A program made the position numbers and the translations under genes. This document shows positions 43,167 through 52,586 of a DNA stretch of 61,490 bases, one piece after another; position 1 is the stretch's first letter; each line of letters begins with the position of its first letter. The stretch is from an uncultured Bacteroidia bacterium (GTDB lineage Bacteria > Bacteroidota > Bacteroidia > Bacteroidales > UBA932), in the NCBI GenBank assembly GCA_902773925.1, contig CACYGI010000009.1, positions 1 through 61,490 of the forward strand. Reading direction: 5' to 3'. A model generated the notes under the pieces. That model was not told the origin of the DNA. It ran no database searches and worked only from the letters and a program-made list of their open reading frames with translations.

Positions 43167-44918
43167 ATGAAAAGTACTGGTATAGTAACAGGCATTATTT
43201 CCAACCTGGTTACGGTGCGTTACGAAGGCCACGTCTCGCAGAATGAGATATGCTACGTCCACGCGGGCGACCAGCGCCTGATGGCAGAGGTCATCAAGGT
43301 TACTGGAAAGGATGCATTCGTGCAGGTGTACGAAAGCACCCGCGGCCTGCGGCAGGGCAACAGCGTCGAATTCGAGGGCCATATGCTTGAGGCCACCCTC
43401 GGTCCCGGCCTGCTCTCCAGCAGTTATGACGGCCTGCAGAACAATCTCGCCACGATGACTGGAGTCTTCCTGCAGCGAGGCGAATACACTGCCCCGCTTG
43501 ACCACACGAAGCTCTGGCATTTCACGCCGCTGGCCAAGGCGGGCGATACGGTCCAGGCCGCCGACTGGCTGGGCGAAGTCCGCGAAGGCTGGCTGCCTCA
43601 CAAGATAATGGTCCCCTTCTCTTTCAAGGGCACTTATACCATCAAGAGCATCATCGCCGAAGGCGAATACAATATCGACACGACCGTGGCCGTTCTGACT
43701 TCCGCCGAAGGCGAGGATCTGAACGTCTGTATGTGGCAGAAATGGCCCGTCAAAGTGGCTGTCGGCGGATACGAAGAGAAGCCGCGCCCGTTCCGCATAA
43801 TGGAGACCGGCGTGCGCTGCATCGACACGATGAATCCTATCGCGGAGGGCGGCACCGGCTTTATCCCGGGCCCGTTCGGCTGCGGCAAGACAGTGCTCCA
43901 GCACGCCATCGCGCAGCAGGGCGACGCCGAAGTCATCGTGATGGCGGCCTGCGGCGAGCGTGCCAACGAGGTCGTGGAGATTTTCAAGGAGTTCCCCGAA
44001 CTGGACGACCCTCACACCGGCCGCAAGCTGATGGAGCGTACGACCATCATCTGCAATACTTCCAATATGCCGGTTGCGGCCCGCGAGGCTTCGGTCTATA
44101 CGGCGATGACCATCTGCGAGTATTACCGCGCGATGGGTATGAAGGTGCTGCTGCTGGCCGACTCGACCTCCCGCTGGGCGCAGGCGCTTCGCGAAATGTC
44201 CAACCGTATGGAGGAGCTTCCGGGTGCTGATGCATTCCCCGTGGACCTCTCGGCCATCATATCCAATTTCTACGCGCGCGCCGGCATCGTCCGCCTGCGC
44301 AATGGCAACACCGGTTCGGTAACCTTCATCGGTACCGTTTCCCCTGCGGGCGGTAACCTCAAGGAGCCCGTTACCGAGTCCACCAAGAAGGCCGCGCGCT
44401 GCTTCTATTGCCTGGAGCAGAACCGCGCCGACAAGAAGCGTTATCCGGCCATCAACCCGATCGAGTCCTACTCCAAGTACCTCGAGTATCCGGAGATCGT
44501 CTCCTACCTCAATGACAAGATCAGTCCCGATTGGGTGGAGAAAGTCCACAAGGCCAAGAACATAGTCCTTCGCGGCAAGGAGGTCGCCGACCAGATCAAC
44601 ATCCTGGGCGATGACGGCGTGCCCATCTCCTACCACGAGCTCTACTGGAAGAGCGAGCTCATCGACTTCGTCATCCTCCAGCAGGACGCTTTCGACAAGA
44701 TCGACGCCATCACCCCGATGGACCGTCAGGAATATATGCTGACGCTGGTGCTCGAGATCTGCGACCACAAGTTCTCTTTCAGCGACTACGAGAAGTGCGC
44801 AGCCCGTTACAAGGAGATCATCAACCTCCTGCGTCAGATGAATTACTCCGAGATGCATTCGGAGCAGTTTGAGAATTACCTCCGTCAAATCCGTAATATT
44901 TTGGACAATGAACAGTAG
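43167..44918 (+). CDS. atpA: V-type ATPase catalytic subunit A
   Basis: The 583-aa catalytic subunit has Walker A GPFGCGKT (235-242), the non-homologous A-subunit insertion (about 110-190), and the GERANEVVEIFKEFPEL and LADSTSRWAQALRE motifs. ATG 43167 was chosen because the region upstream encodes the DUF2764 C-terminus in another frame. Confidence 0.95.
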   Translation: MKSTGIVTGIISNLVTVRYEGHVSQNEICYVHAGDQRLMAEVIKVTGKDAFVQVYESTRGLRQGNSVEFEGHMLEATLGPGLLSSSYDGLQNNLATMTGVFLQRGEYTAPLDHTKLWHFTPLAKAGDTVQAADWLGEVREGWLPHKIMVPFSFKGTYTIKSIIAEGEYNIDTTVAVLTSAEGEDLNVCMWQKWPVKVAVGGYEEKPRPFRIMETGVRCIDTMNPIAEGGTGFIPGPFGCGKTVLQHAIAQQGDAEVIVMAACGERANEVVEIFKEFPELDDPHTGRKLMERTTIICNTSNMPVAAREASVYTAMTICEYYRAMGMKVLLLADSTSRWAQALREMSNRMEELPGADAFPVDLSAIISNFYARAGIVRLRNGNTGSVTFIGTVSPAGGNLKEPVTESTKKAARCFYCLEQNRADKKRYPAINPIESYSKYLEYPEIVSYLNDKISPDWVEKVHKAKNIVLRGKEVADQINILGDDGVPISYHELYWKSELIDFVILQQDAFDKIDAITPMDRQEYMLTLVLEICDHKFSFSDYEKCAARYKEIINLLRQMNYSEMHSEQFENYLRQIRNILDNEQ

Positions 44919-46233
44919 CAGAGCTTTTCAGCGGATTTATACCCGCCTGGAGTCGATTACCAAGGCAACCGTCTCCCTGAGGGCGCAGGGCGTCAGCAAT
45001 GACGAGCTGGCGACTGTTGCAGGCCGCCTCGCGCAGGTCGTCAAGATCAAGGGCGAGCTGGTCACGTTGCAGGTTTTCTCCGGCACGGAGGGCATCCCTA
45101 CCGATGCGGAGGTGTATTTCTTCGGCGAGCCGCCGACACTCAACGTCAGCGATGCGCTCTCGGGCCGTTTCTTCAATGCATACGGCGAGCCCATCGACGG
45201 CGGTCCGGCTGTCGAAGGCGAAAAGCGCCAGATCGGAGGCCCTTCGGTCAACCCGTTCAAGCGCAAGCAGCCTTCGGAGCTGATCCCGACCGGCATCGCG
45301 GGCATCGACCTCAACAATACCCTGGTCTCCGGCCAGAAGATTCCTTTCTTCGCAGACCCGGACCAGCCTTACAACCAGGTGATGGCGATGGTTGCCCTCC
45401 GTGCTGACGTGGACAAGATCATCCTCGGCGGAATGGGCCTCTCGAATGACGACTACCTGTATTTCCGTCACGCATTCGAGGAAGCGGGCGCCCTTGACAA
45501 GATCATCAGCTTCGTCAATACGACCGACCAGCCGCCGGTGGAGCGTCTGCTCATCCCGGATATGGCCCTTACGGCCGCCGAGTATTTTGCGGTGGACCGC
45601 AACGAGAAGGTCCTTGTGCTGCTGACCGATATGACGCTCTACGCCGACGCCCTCTCGATCGTCTCGAACCGTATGGACCAGATTCCTTCGAAGGATTCGA
45701 TGCCGGGCTCGCTATATTCAGACCTTGCGAAGATTTACGAGAAGGCCGTGCAGCTGCCCGAAGGCGGTTCGATCACCATCATTGCCGTAACCACGCTCAA
45801 TGACGGCGATATCACGCACGCCATCCCGGACAACACCGGTTATATCACCGAGGGTCAGCTTTACCTGCGTCTGGATACGGACACGGGCAAGGTCATCATC
45901 GACCCGTTCCGCAGCCTCTCGCGTCTCAAGCAGCTCGTGCAGAACAAGAAGACCCGCGAAGACCATTCGCAGGTGATGAACGCCTCGGTCCGTCTGTATG
46001 CTGACGCGCAGAATGCCAAGACCAAGCTGGAGAATGGTTTCGACCTCTCCGATTACGATTTGCGCTGCCTCGACTATGCGAAAGAATACGCTTCGCGAAT
46101 CCTCAGTATCGACGTCAATCTCTCCATCACGGAGATGCTCGATACGGCGTGGGAGATTTTCGCCAAGTATTTCAGCCCTGCCGAGACAGGTATCAAGCAG
46201 GCCATCCTTGACAAATATATGAAGAAGAACTGA
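44908..46233 (+). CDS. atpB: V-type ATPase regulatory subunit B
   Basis: The 441-aa nucleotide-binding but non-catalytic subunit lacks a canonical Walker A (GQKIPFFADPDQPYN sits there instead) and has typical SIPGKDSMPGSLYSDLAKIYEKA-like and ITEGQLYLRLD motifs. ATG 44908 overlaps the end of subunit A by 11 bp, so translation is coupled. Confidence 0.95.
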   Translation: MNSSRAFQRIYTRLESITKATVSLRAQGVSNDELATVAGRLAQVVKIKGELVTLQVFSGTEGIPTDAEVYFFGEPPTLNVSDALSGRFFNAYGEPIDGGPAVEGEKRQIGGPSVNPFKRKQPSELIPTGIAGIDLNNTLVSGQKIPFFADPDQPYNQVMAMVALRADVDKIILGGMGLSNDDYLYFRHAFEEAGALDKIISFVNTTDQPPVERLLIPDMALTAAEYFAVDRNEKVLVLLTDMTLYADALSIVSNRMDQIPSKDSMPGSLYSDLAKIYEKAVQLPEGGSITIIAVTTLNDGDITHAIPDNTGYITEGQLYLRLDTDTGKVIIDPFRSLSRLKQLVQNKKTREDHSQVMNASVRLYADAQNAKTKLENGFDLSDYDLRCLDYAKEYASRILSIDVNLSITEMLDTAWEIFAKYFSPAETGIKQAILDKYMKKN

Positions 46234-46841
46234 TGGCCATCAAATTTCAATACAACAAGACCTCGCTGACCGCGCTGGGCAAGCAGCTCAAAGTGCGCGA
46301 AAAGGCGCTGCCGACACTCAAGAACAAGGAGTCGGCGCTTCGCGTGAGCGTGCAGGCCGCCAAGGCGGAAAGCGAACGGATCCTGGATGAATTGGAAAGG
46401 ATGATGAAGGACTATGACGACCTGGCCGCCCTCTGGAACGAGTTCGAGCCGGGCCTGATAGCCGTGCGGGACGTTAAGCTGCGCACGGTCAAGGTCGCCG
46501 GCGTCAAGACTCCCGAGCTCGAGGAGGTCATCTACGACGTCAAGCCCTTCGACCTGTTCGCCCGTCCGCTCTGGTATCAGGACGGCGTGGCCATCCTCAA
46601 GCGCCTCGCGCAGCTCGGGATCGAGTCCGAAGTGATTCTCGAGAAGAGCCGTATCCTCGATTTCCAGCGCAAGAAGACCACCCAGAAGGTCAACCTTTAC
46701 GAGAAGGTGCAGATTCCCGGGTATCTTGAGGCCATCCGCAAGATCAAGCGGTTTATGGAGGATGAGGAGAACCTTTCCAAGGCTTCGCAGAAGATAGTCA
46801 AGAGCCGTCATCAGGCCGAAGAAGAGGAGGAGCAGTCATGA
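46233..46841 (+). CDS. atpD: V-type ATPase subunit D
   Basis: The 202-aa central-shaft subunit has two long helices (about 5-70 and 130-195), as expected for the rotor axle. Its start overlaps the subunit B stop by one base and its stop overlaps subunit I (ATGA). Confidence 0.9.
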   Translation: MAIKFQYNKTSLTALGKQLKVREKALPTLKNKESALRVSVQAAKAESERILDELERMMKDYDDLAALWNEFEPGLIAVRDVKLRTVKVAGVKTPELEEVIYDVKPFDLFARPLWYQDGVAILKRLAQLGIESEVILEKSRILDFQRKKTTQKVNLYEKVQIPGYLEAIRKIKRFMEDEENLSKASQKIVKSRHQAEEEEEQS

Positions 46842-48700
46842 TTGAGAAAATGACCAAATACACCATCCTGCTGCTCTCCGGCGAGAAGGAGGATTTCCTT
46901 CTCAAGGTGCAGGAGCTTGGCCTGCTGGATATCCGCCGCTCGGCAAAGCCGGTGGACAGCTATTCAGAGGCTATCCTGCAGGATATACGCCGCTGCCAGC
47001 AGGCAGTCTCCGCCCTGGAGAAGATCGACTTCTCCGCTGACGCGGATTATGAGGACCTCTTGGCCCGCGCTGATGCCAAAGCGACGGAGCATACTGATAT
47101 CGATATCATCCAGCAGGTCGCCGATGGCCGGAGCGCCCTTGCCTCGATAGATCTTCGCCGCAAGGCTCTGGAGCGCGAATGTGATCAGCTCCAGCCCTGG
47201 GGCCGGTTCCGTGCCGAAGATATCTCACGCCTTGCAGCGGACGGCGTTCGCCTGCATTTCTATAATGTGGCGAAGAAGCGTTTCTCCCCCGAGTGGGCGG
47301 AGCGCTGGCCGCTGGAGGTCATCAGCCAGAGCGAGGACCAGGTGTGGTTCGTCGTGGCCGGAGAAAGTGATATCCCCTGCCCGGAGCTCCCCTGCCCCGC
47401 TTACGATTATCAGGGAGCGCAGGATTGCCTCAAGGCCCTGGATGAGGAGTCTCTCGAGGCCCGCTCGTCACTGCTTGCCCTCCGAAGCTGCCTGCCCGCG
47501 CAGCAGCAGCGTCTCGCCGTCCATTTCGACGATATGCAGCGTTATCTTGCCGCCGCAGGCGCGCAGACCGCAGCCGAAGACCATATTACGATCCTTACGG
47601 GTTTTGCTCCAACGGCAGACGACAGCCGGATGGCAGAGGCCCTGGACGGTATGGGCGTCTATTACATAAGCGAAAAGGCCGTCCGCGAGGACAATCCTCC
47701 GATCCGCCTGAAGAACAACTGGTTCGCCCGTCTTTTCGAGACATTGACGGGAATGTACGGGATGCCGGTATATGATGAGTTCGATCCGACGCCCATCCTG
47801 GCGCCGTTCTTCCTGCTCTTCTGGGCATTCTGTATGGGCGATGGGGGTTACGGCCTGCTGCTGATCGGCATCAGTTTCCTGCTCCGCAAGGTCAATATAA
47901 TGGGCCTTCGGGCTCACCGTAAGCTCGTGGCGACGCTCGGAGTCGGCACCTTCGTGATAGGTATCCTGCTCGGGACGTTCTTCGGTATCAACCTTGCCGA
48001 GGCAAGTTGGTTCCCGCAGGCTCTCAAGCCGTATCTTATCACGGGTAAGCTGGAGGTGGCAGGCTCGTCATACGACCTGCAGATGGTCGTGGCCATCGCC
48101 ATAGGCGTGCTGCATATATGTCTGGCAATGGTTATCAAGGCCATCGGATATACCCGCCGCTTCGGCATAGCGAAGGCTATCAGCGCCTGGGGCTGGGTGA
48201 TCCTGATCATCGGCGGCCTTACGATCGCGGCCGGTGCGCTTCTGAGCGTCTGGGATGCGACGGTCACCCGCTGGGCCGTTATCGCCGTGGGCGTGATTGC
48301 GCTGCTGAGCATATTCCTGTTCAATACGCCCGGACGCAATCCGCTGATCAATTTCGGCGCAGGCCTCTGGGATACCTACAATATGGCTACCGGCATCCTC
48401 GGTGACGTGCTGAGCTATATCCGTCTATATGCCCTCGGTCTTGCCGGCGGCATGCTCGGCGGTGCGTTCAACGAACTGGGTATGATGATCGTCGGCGATC
48501 AGCCGATGTTCCTGCTGTGGATACCTTGCATCCTGGTCCTGGTGTTTGGACACGCGCTGAATCTGGCGATGAGCTGCCTTGGCGCGTTCGTCCATCCGCT
48601 TCGTCTCACATTCGTCGAATACTTCAAGAACAGCGGCTACGAGGGCAAGGGAATTGCCTTCAATCCGCTGCGCAAGGAGAGTGCAACTGTCAACAAATAA
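46838..48700 (+). CDS. atpI: V-type ATPase subunit I
   Basis: The 620-aa membrane stator subunit has a cytoplasmic N-terminal half (1-315) and a membrane half with seven or eight helices (about 320-600). The essential arginine is probably in LSYIRLYALGLAGG, and the GDGGYGLLLIG segment is also conserved. Ion half-channels lie between this protein and the K ring. Confidence 0.94.
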   Translation: MIEKMTKYTILLLSGEKEDFLLKVQELGLLDIRRSAKPVDSYSEAILQDIRRCQQAVSALEKIDFSADADYEDLLARADAKATEHTDIDIIQQVADGRSALASIDLRRKALERECDQLQPWGRFRAEDISRLAADGVRLHFYNVAKKRFSPEWAERWPLEVISQSEDQVWFVVAGESDIPCPELPCPAYDYQGAQDCLKALDEESLEARSSLLALRSCLPAQQQRLAVHFDDMQRYLAAAGAQTAAEDHITILTGFAPTADDSRMAEALDGMGVYYISEKAVREDNPPIRLKNNWFARLFETLTGMYGMPVYDEFDPTPILAPFFLLFWAFCMGDGGYGLLLIGISFLLRKVNIMGLRAHRKLVATLGVGTFVIGILLGTFFGINLAEASWFPQALKPYLITGKLEVAGSSYDLQMVVAIAIGVLHICLAMVIKAIGYTRRFGIAKAISAWGWVILIIGGLTIAAGALLSVWDATVTRWAVIAVGVIALLSIFLFNTPGRNPLINFGAGLWDTYNMATGILGDVLSYIRLYALGLAGGMLGGAFNELGMMIVGDQPMFLLWIPCILVLVFGHALNLAMSCLGAFVHPLRLTFVEYFKNSGYEGKGIAFNPLRKESATVNK

Positions 48701-48703
48701 TAA

Positions 48704-49153
<450 letters not shown>

Positions 49154-49157
49154 GCCG

Positions 49158-49604
49158 TTACTTTTCCGAGTACGAGAGATTGTAGGTGGCCTTTGCAAGG
49201 ACTGTCGTCCCACGGTACAGGGCTACGTCGTACGAGAGAGTGAAAGAGCCGGAATGCAGGCCTTCGGGCGGTATTCCGGCCTTTATTTCGTTGATCAGGC
49301 TGTCAACCGCTTCGACGGCCTTCAGGTACGAGTTCTTGGCAATATAGTCTTCGTATGCCAGTGCCGAGTCCTCGTCTTCGCCCTCCCAGTCCTTCTGCCA
49401 GGTACGGTTGTGGTTGAAGGCGATGGTATTCATACCGGATTCGAGCGTTTCTGCAAGAGTAAGGATGTCGCCGCTGGCCTTGACCAGGCGGGAGGTCTGG
49501 GTGACCATTAGCGAATAGGTGGCGGTACCCTGCTGGCTTGGCAGGCAGGCGCTGATGCAGAGCGCCGCGAACGCTACTGCGAGGATTGATGCGAGGCGTT
49601 TCAT
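49158..49604 (-). CDS. Lipoprotein of unknown function, end of envelope operon
   Basis: This 148-aa protein has a lipoprotein signal with the cysteine at residue 20 (CISAC). The mature region is helical at first (SGDILTLAETLESG..., with a DYIAKNSYLKAVEAVDSLINEI stretch) and ends in beta strands (FTLSYDVALYRGTTVLAKATYNLSYSE). It is the last gene of a tightly packed minus-strand operon that starts at 52459. No known family is recognised. Confidence 0.7.
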   Translation of the reverse strand: MKRLASILAVAFAALCISACLPSQQGTATYSLMVTQTSRLVKASGDILTLAETLESGMNTIAFNHNRTWQKDWEGEDEDSALAYEDYIAKNSYLKAVEAVDSLINEIKAGIPPEGLHSGSFTLSYDVALYRGTTVLAKATYNLSYSEK

Positions 49605-49605
49605 T

Positions 49606-50403
49606 TTATCTTGCTTTTAATATTGATTCGAGTCTGCCGAGAAATTCGGCGCGGTTGCGGTTGTTGGCTTCTTCGGTATATCGGAGGGTGTTGTTGAAAT
49701 TGTCCATATAGGCCATCTCGAGCATTATGCCTCCGCCCAGGATACCCGTGATGTAGCAGCCTTCGATGATCTGCCATACGGCAAATGCTGCCGCCGCGGC
49801 TTCGGTGATCAGTGCGCCGAATCCTTCGCGCGTGTGGCCGGCAATCGCCTGGCCTATGGGCGGCAGGAATGAGAGCGCCATCGCAGCCTTCTGGCTGGTA
49901 TAGCGCGGCTTGTGACGGAATAGATCATCTGTCTGCTGAAGAGCATCAGCCTGGCCCTCTATGGGGAATGTCTGCTCTATATAGCTCCGGGCCAGGGCTT
50001 TCGACTGGTCGTAGCGCCGGTTGGCGGCCATTACCAGTGCATCCAGCGCCAGATGCTGAATGTCGGTATCGCTCGTATCTATACAGCTGAGCGCACTCTC
50101 CCAGTCGCCTGAGCCGTAATATGCTTCTTCCTGGAGCAGCCGGTACGTGCGGAGCTGCGTCTCATCGAGCAGCCAGGCGCGGACGCGGGCAAGCGTGGCC
50201 GAAGCCTGCTGCGGCTCACCGGCCGAAAGCAGTATGCGCGCCTTATCCAGCAGCAGCGCGCTGGCCGCCGCCGGATCCTCCTGGTAATAAGCCTGGCGCT
50301 GGAGCAGTGCAGCCTCAAGCCGGAGGCTGTCGCATTGCGCTTCAGCGGAAAAACTTACGCAGAGGAATATGGATATGATAGAGAACAGTCGCATTTTGCG
50401 CAT
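49606..50403 (-). CDS. Envelope protein with TPR-like N-terminus and P-x-x-G membrane segment
   Basis: About 265 aa from ATG 50403 (50394 is also possible), starting with a signal peptide (MRLFSIISIFLCVSFSAEAQ). The middle has helical repeats (about 45-160); then FLPPIGQAIAGHTREGFGALITEAAAAAFAVW forms a membrane or re-entrant segment. That part resembles the corresponding part of the gene upstream (IIPGSGKIYAGYTGEGIASLLSVG), so the two may be distant paralogues. The open frame extends upstream to 50460 inside its neighbour, but without a signal peptide. Confidence 0.65.
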   Translation of the reverse strand: MRKMRLFSIISIFLCVSFSAEAQCDSLRLEAALLQRQAYYQEDPAAASALLLDKARILLSAGEPQQASATLARVRAWLLDETQLRTYRLLQEEAYYGSGDWESALSCIDTSDTDIQHLALDALVMAANRRYDQSKALARSYIEQTFPIEGQADALQQTDDLFRHKPRYTSQKAAMALSFLPPIGQAIAGHTREGFGALITEAAAAAFAVWQIIEGCYITGILGGGIMLEMAYMDNFNNTLRYTEEANNRNRAEFLGRLESILKAR

Positions 50404-51328
50404 TCTGCAATTCGTCGTAATATAGTGATACGGAGACGCAGCTGCCGTAAATATTTGCAATGTAAAATACTCCCGTGAGGGAGCCGAAAAGGATGGTCTT
50501 CCAGTTGCGCGGGCCGTATTTGACCCAGTTTTCGGCGGTAACGGCGGCCATCGTGCCGACGCTCAGCAGCGAGGCAATACCCTCACCCGTGTAGCCTGCG
50601 TATATCTTGCCCGAGCCGGGGATGATGGCCGACATCAGGCCCGCCACTACCGGGCTCTTGCGCGGCTTGAGGTAGCGTTCATCATAGATGTGCTGCAGTG
50701 TTTCCTCCGCCTCCTTGAGGCGGAAATCCTCGAGACTGAAGCCCGCGGCCGATGCAAGGTATGCCTGAGGGTCGTCCTCGAGCAGCGCGATGCCCGCCTT
50801 CTGCAGCGAAGCGATCTCCTGCATCTGCCCGCTGTAGCTTTGGAGCCGGTTTGCTCCGCGCTCGAACTGCTTCAGATGAGAGTCGCAGACCACCGCGTAG
50901 AAGAGCGATTCATCGTACCAGGGGGAATCATTTCCCACGCGGGAGAAATACTCCCCTGCCGCGTCGAGATCCTTAAGGGTGAAGAGCACCGTGCCGCAGA
51001 GGTAATCCAGCGTGTCGGAAGGAAAATAGCGGCCCGAAGAGAGCAGCGCTGCGGCATCAGGTGTAAGGTCGCTTTCGATGAGATACCGCACGAAGTCAAG
51101 ATCCTGCGATGCGCTCCAGCAGGCGCGATCGCTGCTAAGGGTAAGAGGTATGCGGGGCATCTGCTCCGGCTCGCAGAAAGGATCTTCGAAGTGGTAGCGG
51201 CCGGCGCTCGAAATGCGGCTCGAGCGGATCAGGGAGTCTATCGTGCGAAGGGGACGCGTCACGGCGGACTGCGCACCTGCATTAAGGGCAAGTGTGAGCA
51301 AAAGGATGATGAGGCCCGCGCGTCTCAT
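50342..51328 (-). CDS. Envelope protein with TPR-like domain and PGxGxxYxG motif
   Basis: The 328-aa protein has a signal peptide (MRRAGLIILLLTLALNAGAQ) from ATG 51328. Residues about 60-215 look like helical repeats. A membrane part follows with SAIIPGSGKIYAGYTGEGIASLL and a second helix ILFGSLTGVFYIANIYG. The PG-x-G-x-x-Y-x-G pattern recalls TM2/DUF5683-type membrane hairpins. Its 3' end overlaps the next gene by about 60 bp. Function unknown. Confidence 0.7.
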   Translation of the reverse strand: MRRAGLIILLLTLALNAGAQSAVTRPLRTIDSLIRSSRISSAGRYHFEDPFCEPEQMPRIPLTLSSDRACWSASQDLDFVRYLIESDLTPDAAALLSSGRYFPSDTLDYLCGTVLFTLKDLDAAGEYFSRVGNDSPWYDESLFYAVVCDSHLKQFERGANRLQSYSGQMQEIASLQKAGIALLEDDPQAYLASAAGFSLEDFRLKEAEETLQHIYDERYLKPRKSPVVAGLMSAIIPGSGKIYAGYTGEGIASLLSVGTMAAVTAENWVKYGPRNWKTILFGSLTGVFYIANIYGSCVSVSLYYDELQNAQNATVLYHIHIPLRKFFR

Positions 51329-51329
51329 A

Positions 51330-52043
51330 CTATTTGCCGCCCGTGGGGTCGGTCGCGACTCGTGCGTCAGAGGGTACCTGGAAGTCGAACATCGGGTCTG
51401 CGACATCGACTTTCAAATCAGAATAAGTGGTCCGCGTGATGATGGAGTCCTTGCCGTTGTAGTCGATGGAAGTGACGCGGCCGGGCATCGTGAACCTGGG
51501 CAGGTTGATGTACTGCGTGAAATAGGTCTTGGAGACCACCTTGCCGCCCGCATCGGTGTAGGCGACATATATGGGAAGGAAATTGCGCGTAACTACGGTG
51601 ACCGTCGGGATGCGGCCGGTCTCGCCAGTGCGGTAGGTCTTGCGGACTATGCCGTCGCCCTCGTTCTCGCTGGAGACTATCTTGTAACCGTAGTACACAA
51701 GGCCGAGGTCTTCGATGCGCCCCGAGAGGAAGAGGTAGATCAGTTCGTCCTTGTTGCTCAGATAGTCACGGACTTCCTGGAGTACTTCGTTGGTCTTGGG
51801 CAGGTAGATCTGCGCCTCGCCTTTTGGATTGGTGATAAGGTAATAGTTGTAAGGAGAATCAAATACGGTCACCATCCGGCCGTTTGCATTGCAATACAGG
51901 GTTTTGGTGACCGTACTGAGTTTGCCTGCCGAAACTGACTGCACCGTGGCGACGGCGGAAACCCGTTTCTGGGCATCCGCCGTGCCGCCGGCCAGAGTGA
52001 GCAGCAGGACTGCCGGCAAAATATGCCTCAGGCAGAATGTCAT
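51330..52043 (-). CDS. LolA-like periplasmic protein
   Basis: The 237-aa protein has a signal peptide (to about residue 25, GGTADA). The mature part reads as a half-barrel of antiparallel strands (VQSVSAGKLSTVTKTLYCN, MVTVFDSPYNYYLITNPKGEAQIYLP) like LolA and related carriers, ending in a MFDFQVPSDARV-type strand. ATG 52043 overlaps the TM2 gene stop (ATGA). LolA proteins carry lipoproteins; here the cargo is unknown. Confidence 0.65.
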   Translation of the reverse strand: MTFCLRHILPAVLLLTLAGGTADAQKRVSAVATVQSVSAGKLSTVTKTLYCNANGRMVTVFDSPYNYYLITNPKGEAQIYLPKTNEVLQEVRDYLSNKDELIYLFLSGRIEDLGLVYYGYKIVSSENEGDGIVRKTYRTGETGRIPTVTVVTRNFLPIYVAYTDAGGKVVSKTYFTQYINLPRFTMPGRVTSIDYNGKDSIITRTTYSDLKVDVADPMFDFQVPSDARVATDPTGGK

Positions 52044-52459
52044 GCCCACATCAGCAGTTTCCTGTTGTTGTAGTATTTGCCGAAGCCGCTGCCGTCAATC
52101 AACGCTATCAACTCCACGATGAAGTCGATGGTTACGATGACCTCACCTACGATAACGAAGTTCAGCAGCAGGTACCAGAGCCACATCACAGGGGTGGAGC
52201 CCATGTACATACGGTGAATACCGCACCAGCCGAGGAAGATGGTGAGAACGAATGCGGCTCCGTCGCTCTTCTGGCTGACTGCGGGGATTGCCGGAGTAGC
52301 GGGAAGTGCTGCAGGGAACTCTGCATCGACTGCTGCATTGACTTCAACTGCATTTTCGATGACTGCGTCGATTGCGCTTTCGTTGAGCGAATAATCGGCT
52401 GCGTTAGCCGCAAACGAGAATGCGAAAACGGCTACCAGAACTGTTAAAAGTTTCTTCAT
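52040..52459 (-). CDS. TM2 domain protein, first gene of envelope operon
   Basis: The 139-aa protein has a signal peptide (1-20), a short acidic/alanine-rich spacer, then a TM2 domain: LTIFLGWCGIHRMYMGSTPVMWLWYLL, a second helix, and IDFIVELIALIDG near the end, which matches the usual D-x-x-x-L/I motif. TM2 proteins are small envelope proteins of unclear function. It leads an operon of five genes down to 49158. Confidence 0.85.
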   Translation of the reverse strand: MKKLLTVLVAVFAFSFAANAADYSLNESAIDAVIENAVEVNAAVDAEFPAALPATPAIPAVSQKSDGAAFVLTIFLGWCGIHRMYMGSTPVMWLWYLLLNFVIVGEVIVTIDFIVELIALIDGSGFGKYYNNRKLLMWA

Positions 52460-52554
52460 TGTTAAAAGGTTTAGAGTTTAACGTTAAATATCTGCTAAGT
52501 TAAGTAAAAAAAACGGTCTTGAGCGCATTTTGTGGATAAAAAGGCAGAATTTCG

Positions 52555-52562
52555 TACCTTCG
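52555..52562 (+). promoter_or_regulatory. Possible -7 box for rlmD
   Basis: TACCTTCG is one base off TAnnTTTG, with TTTG at 52529-52532 as a possible -33 element. Confidence 0.4.
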
Positions 52563-52586
52563 TGCTGCAATTGTTTTGATAGCATT

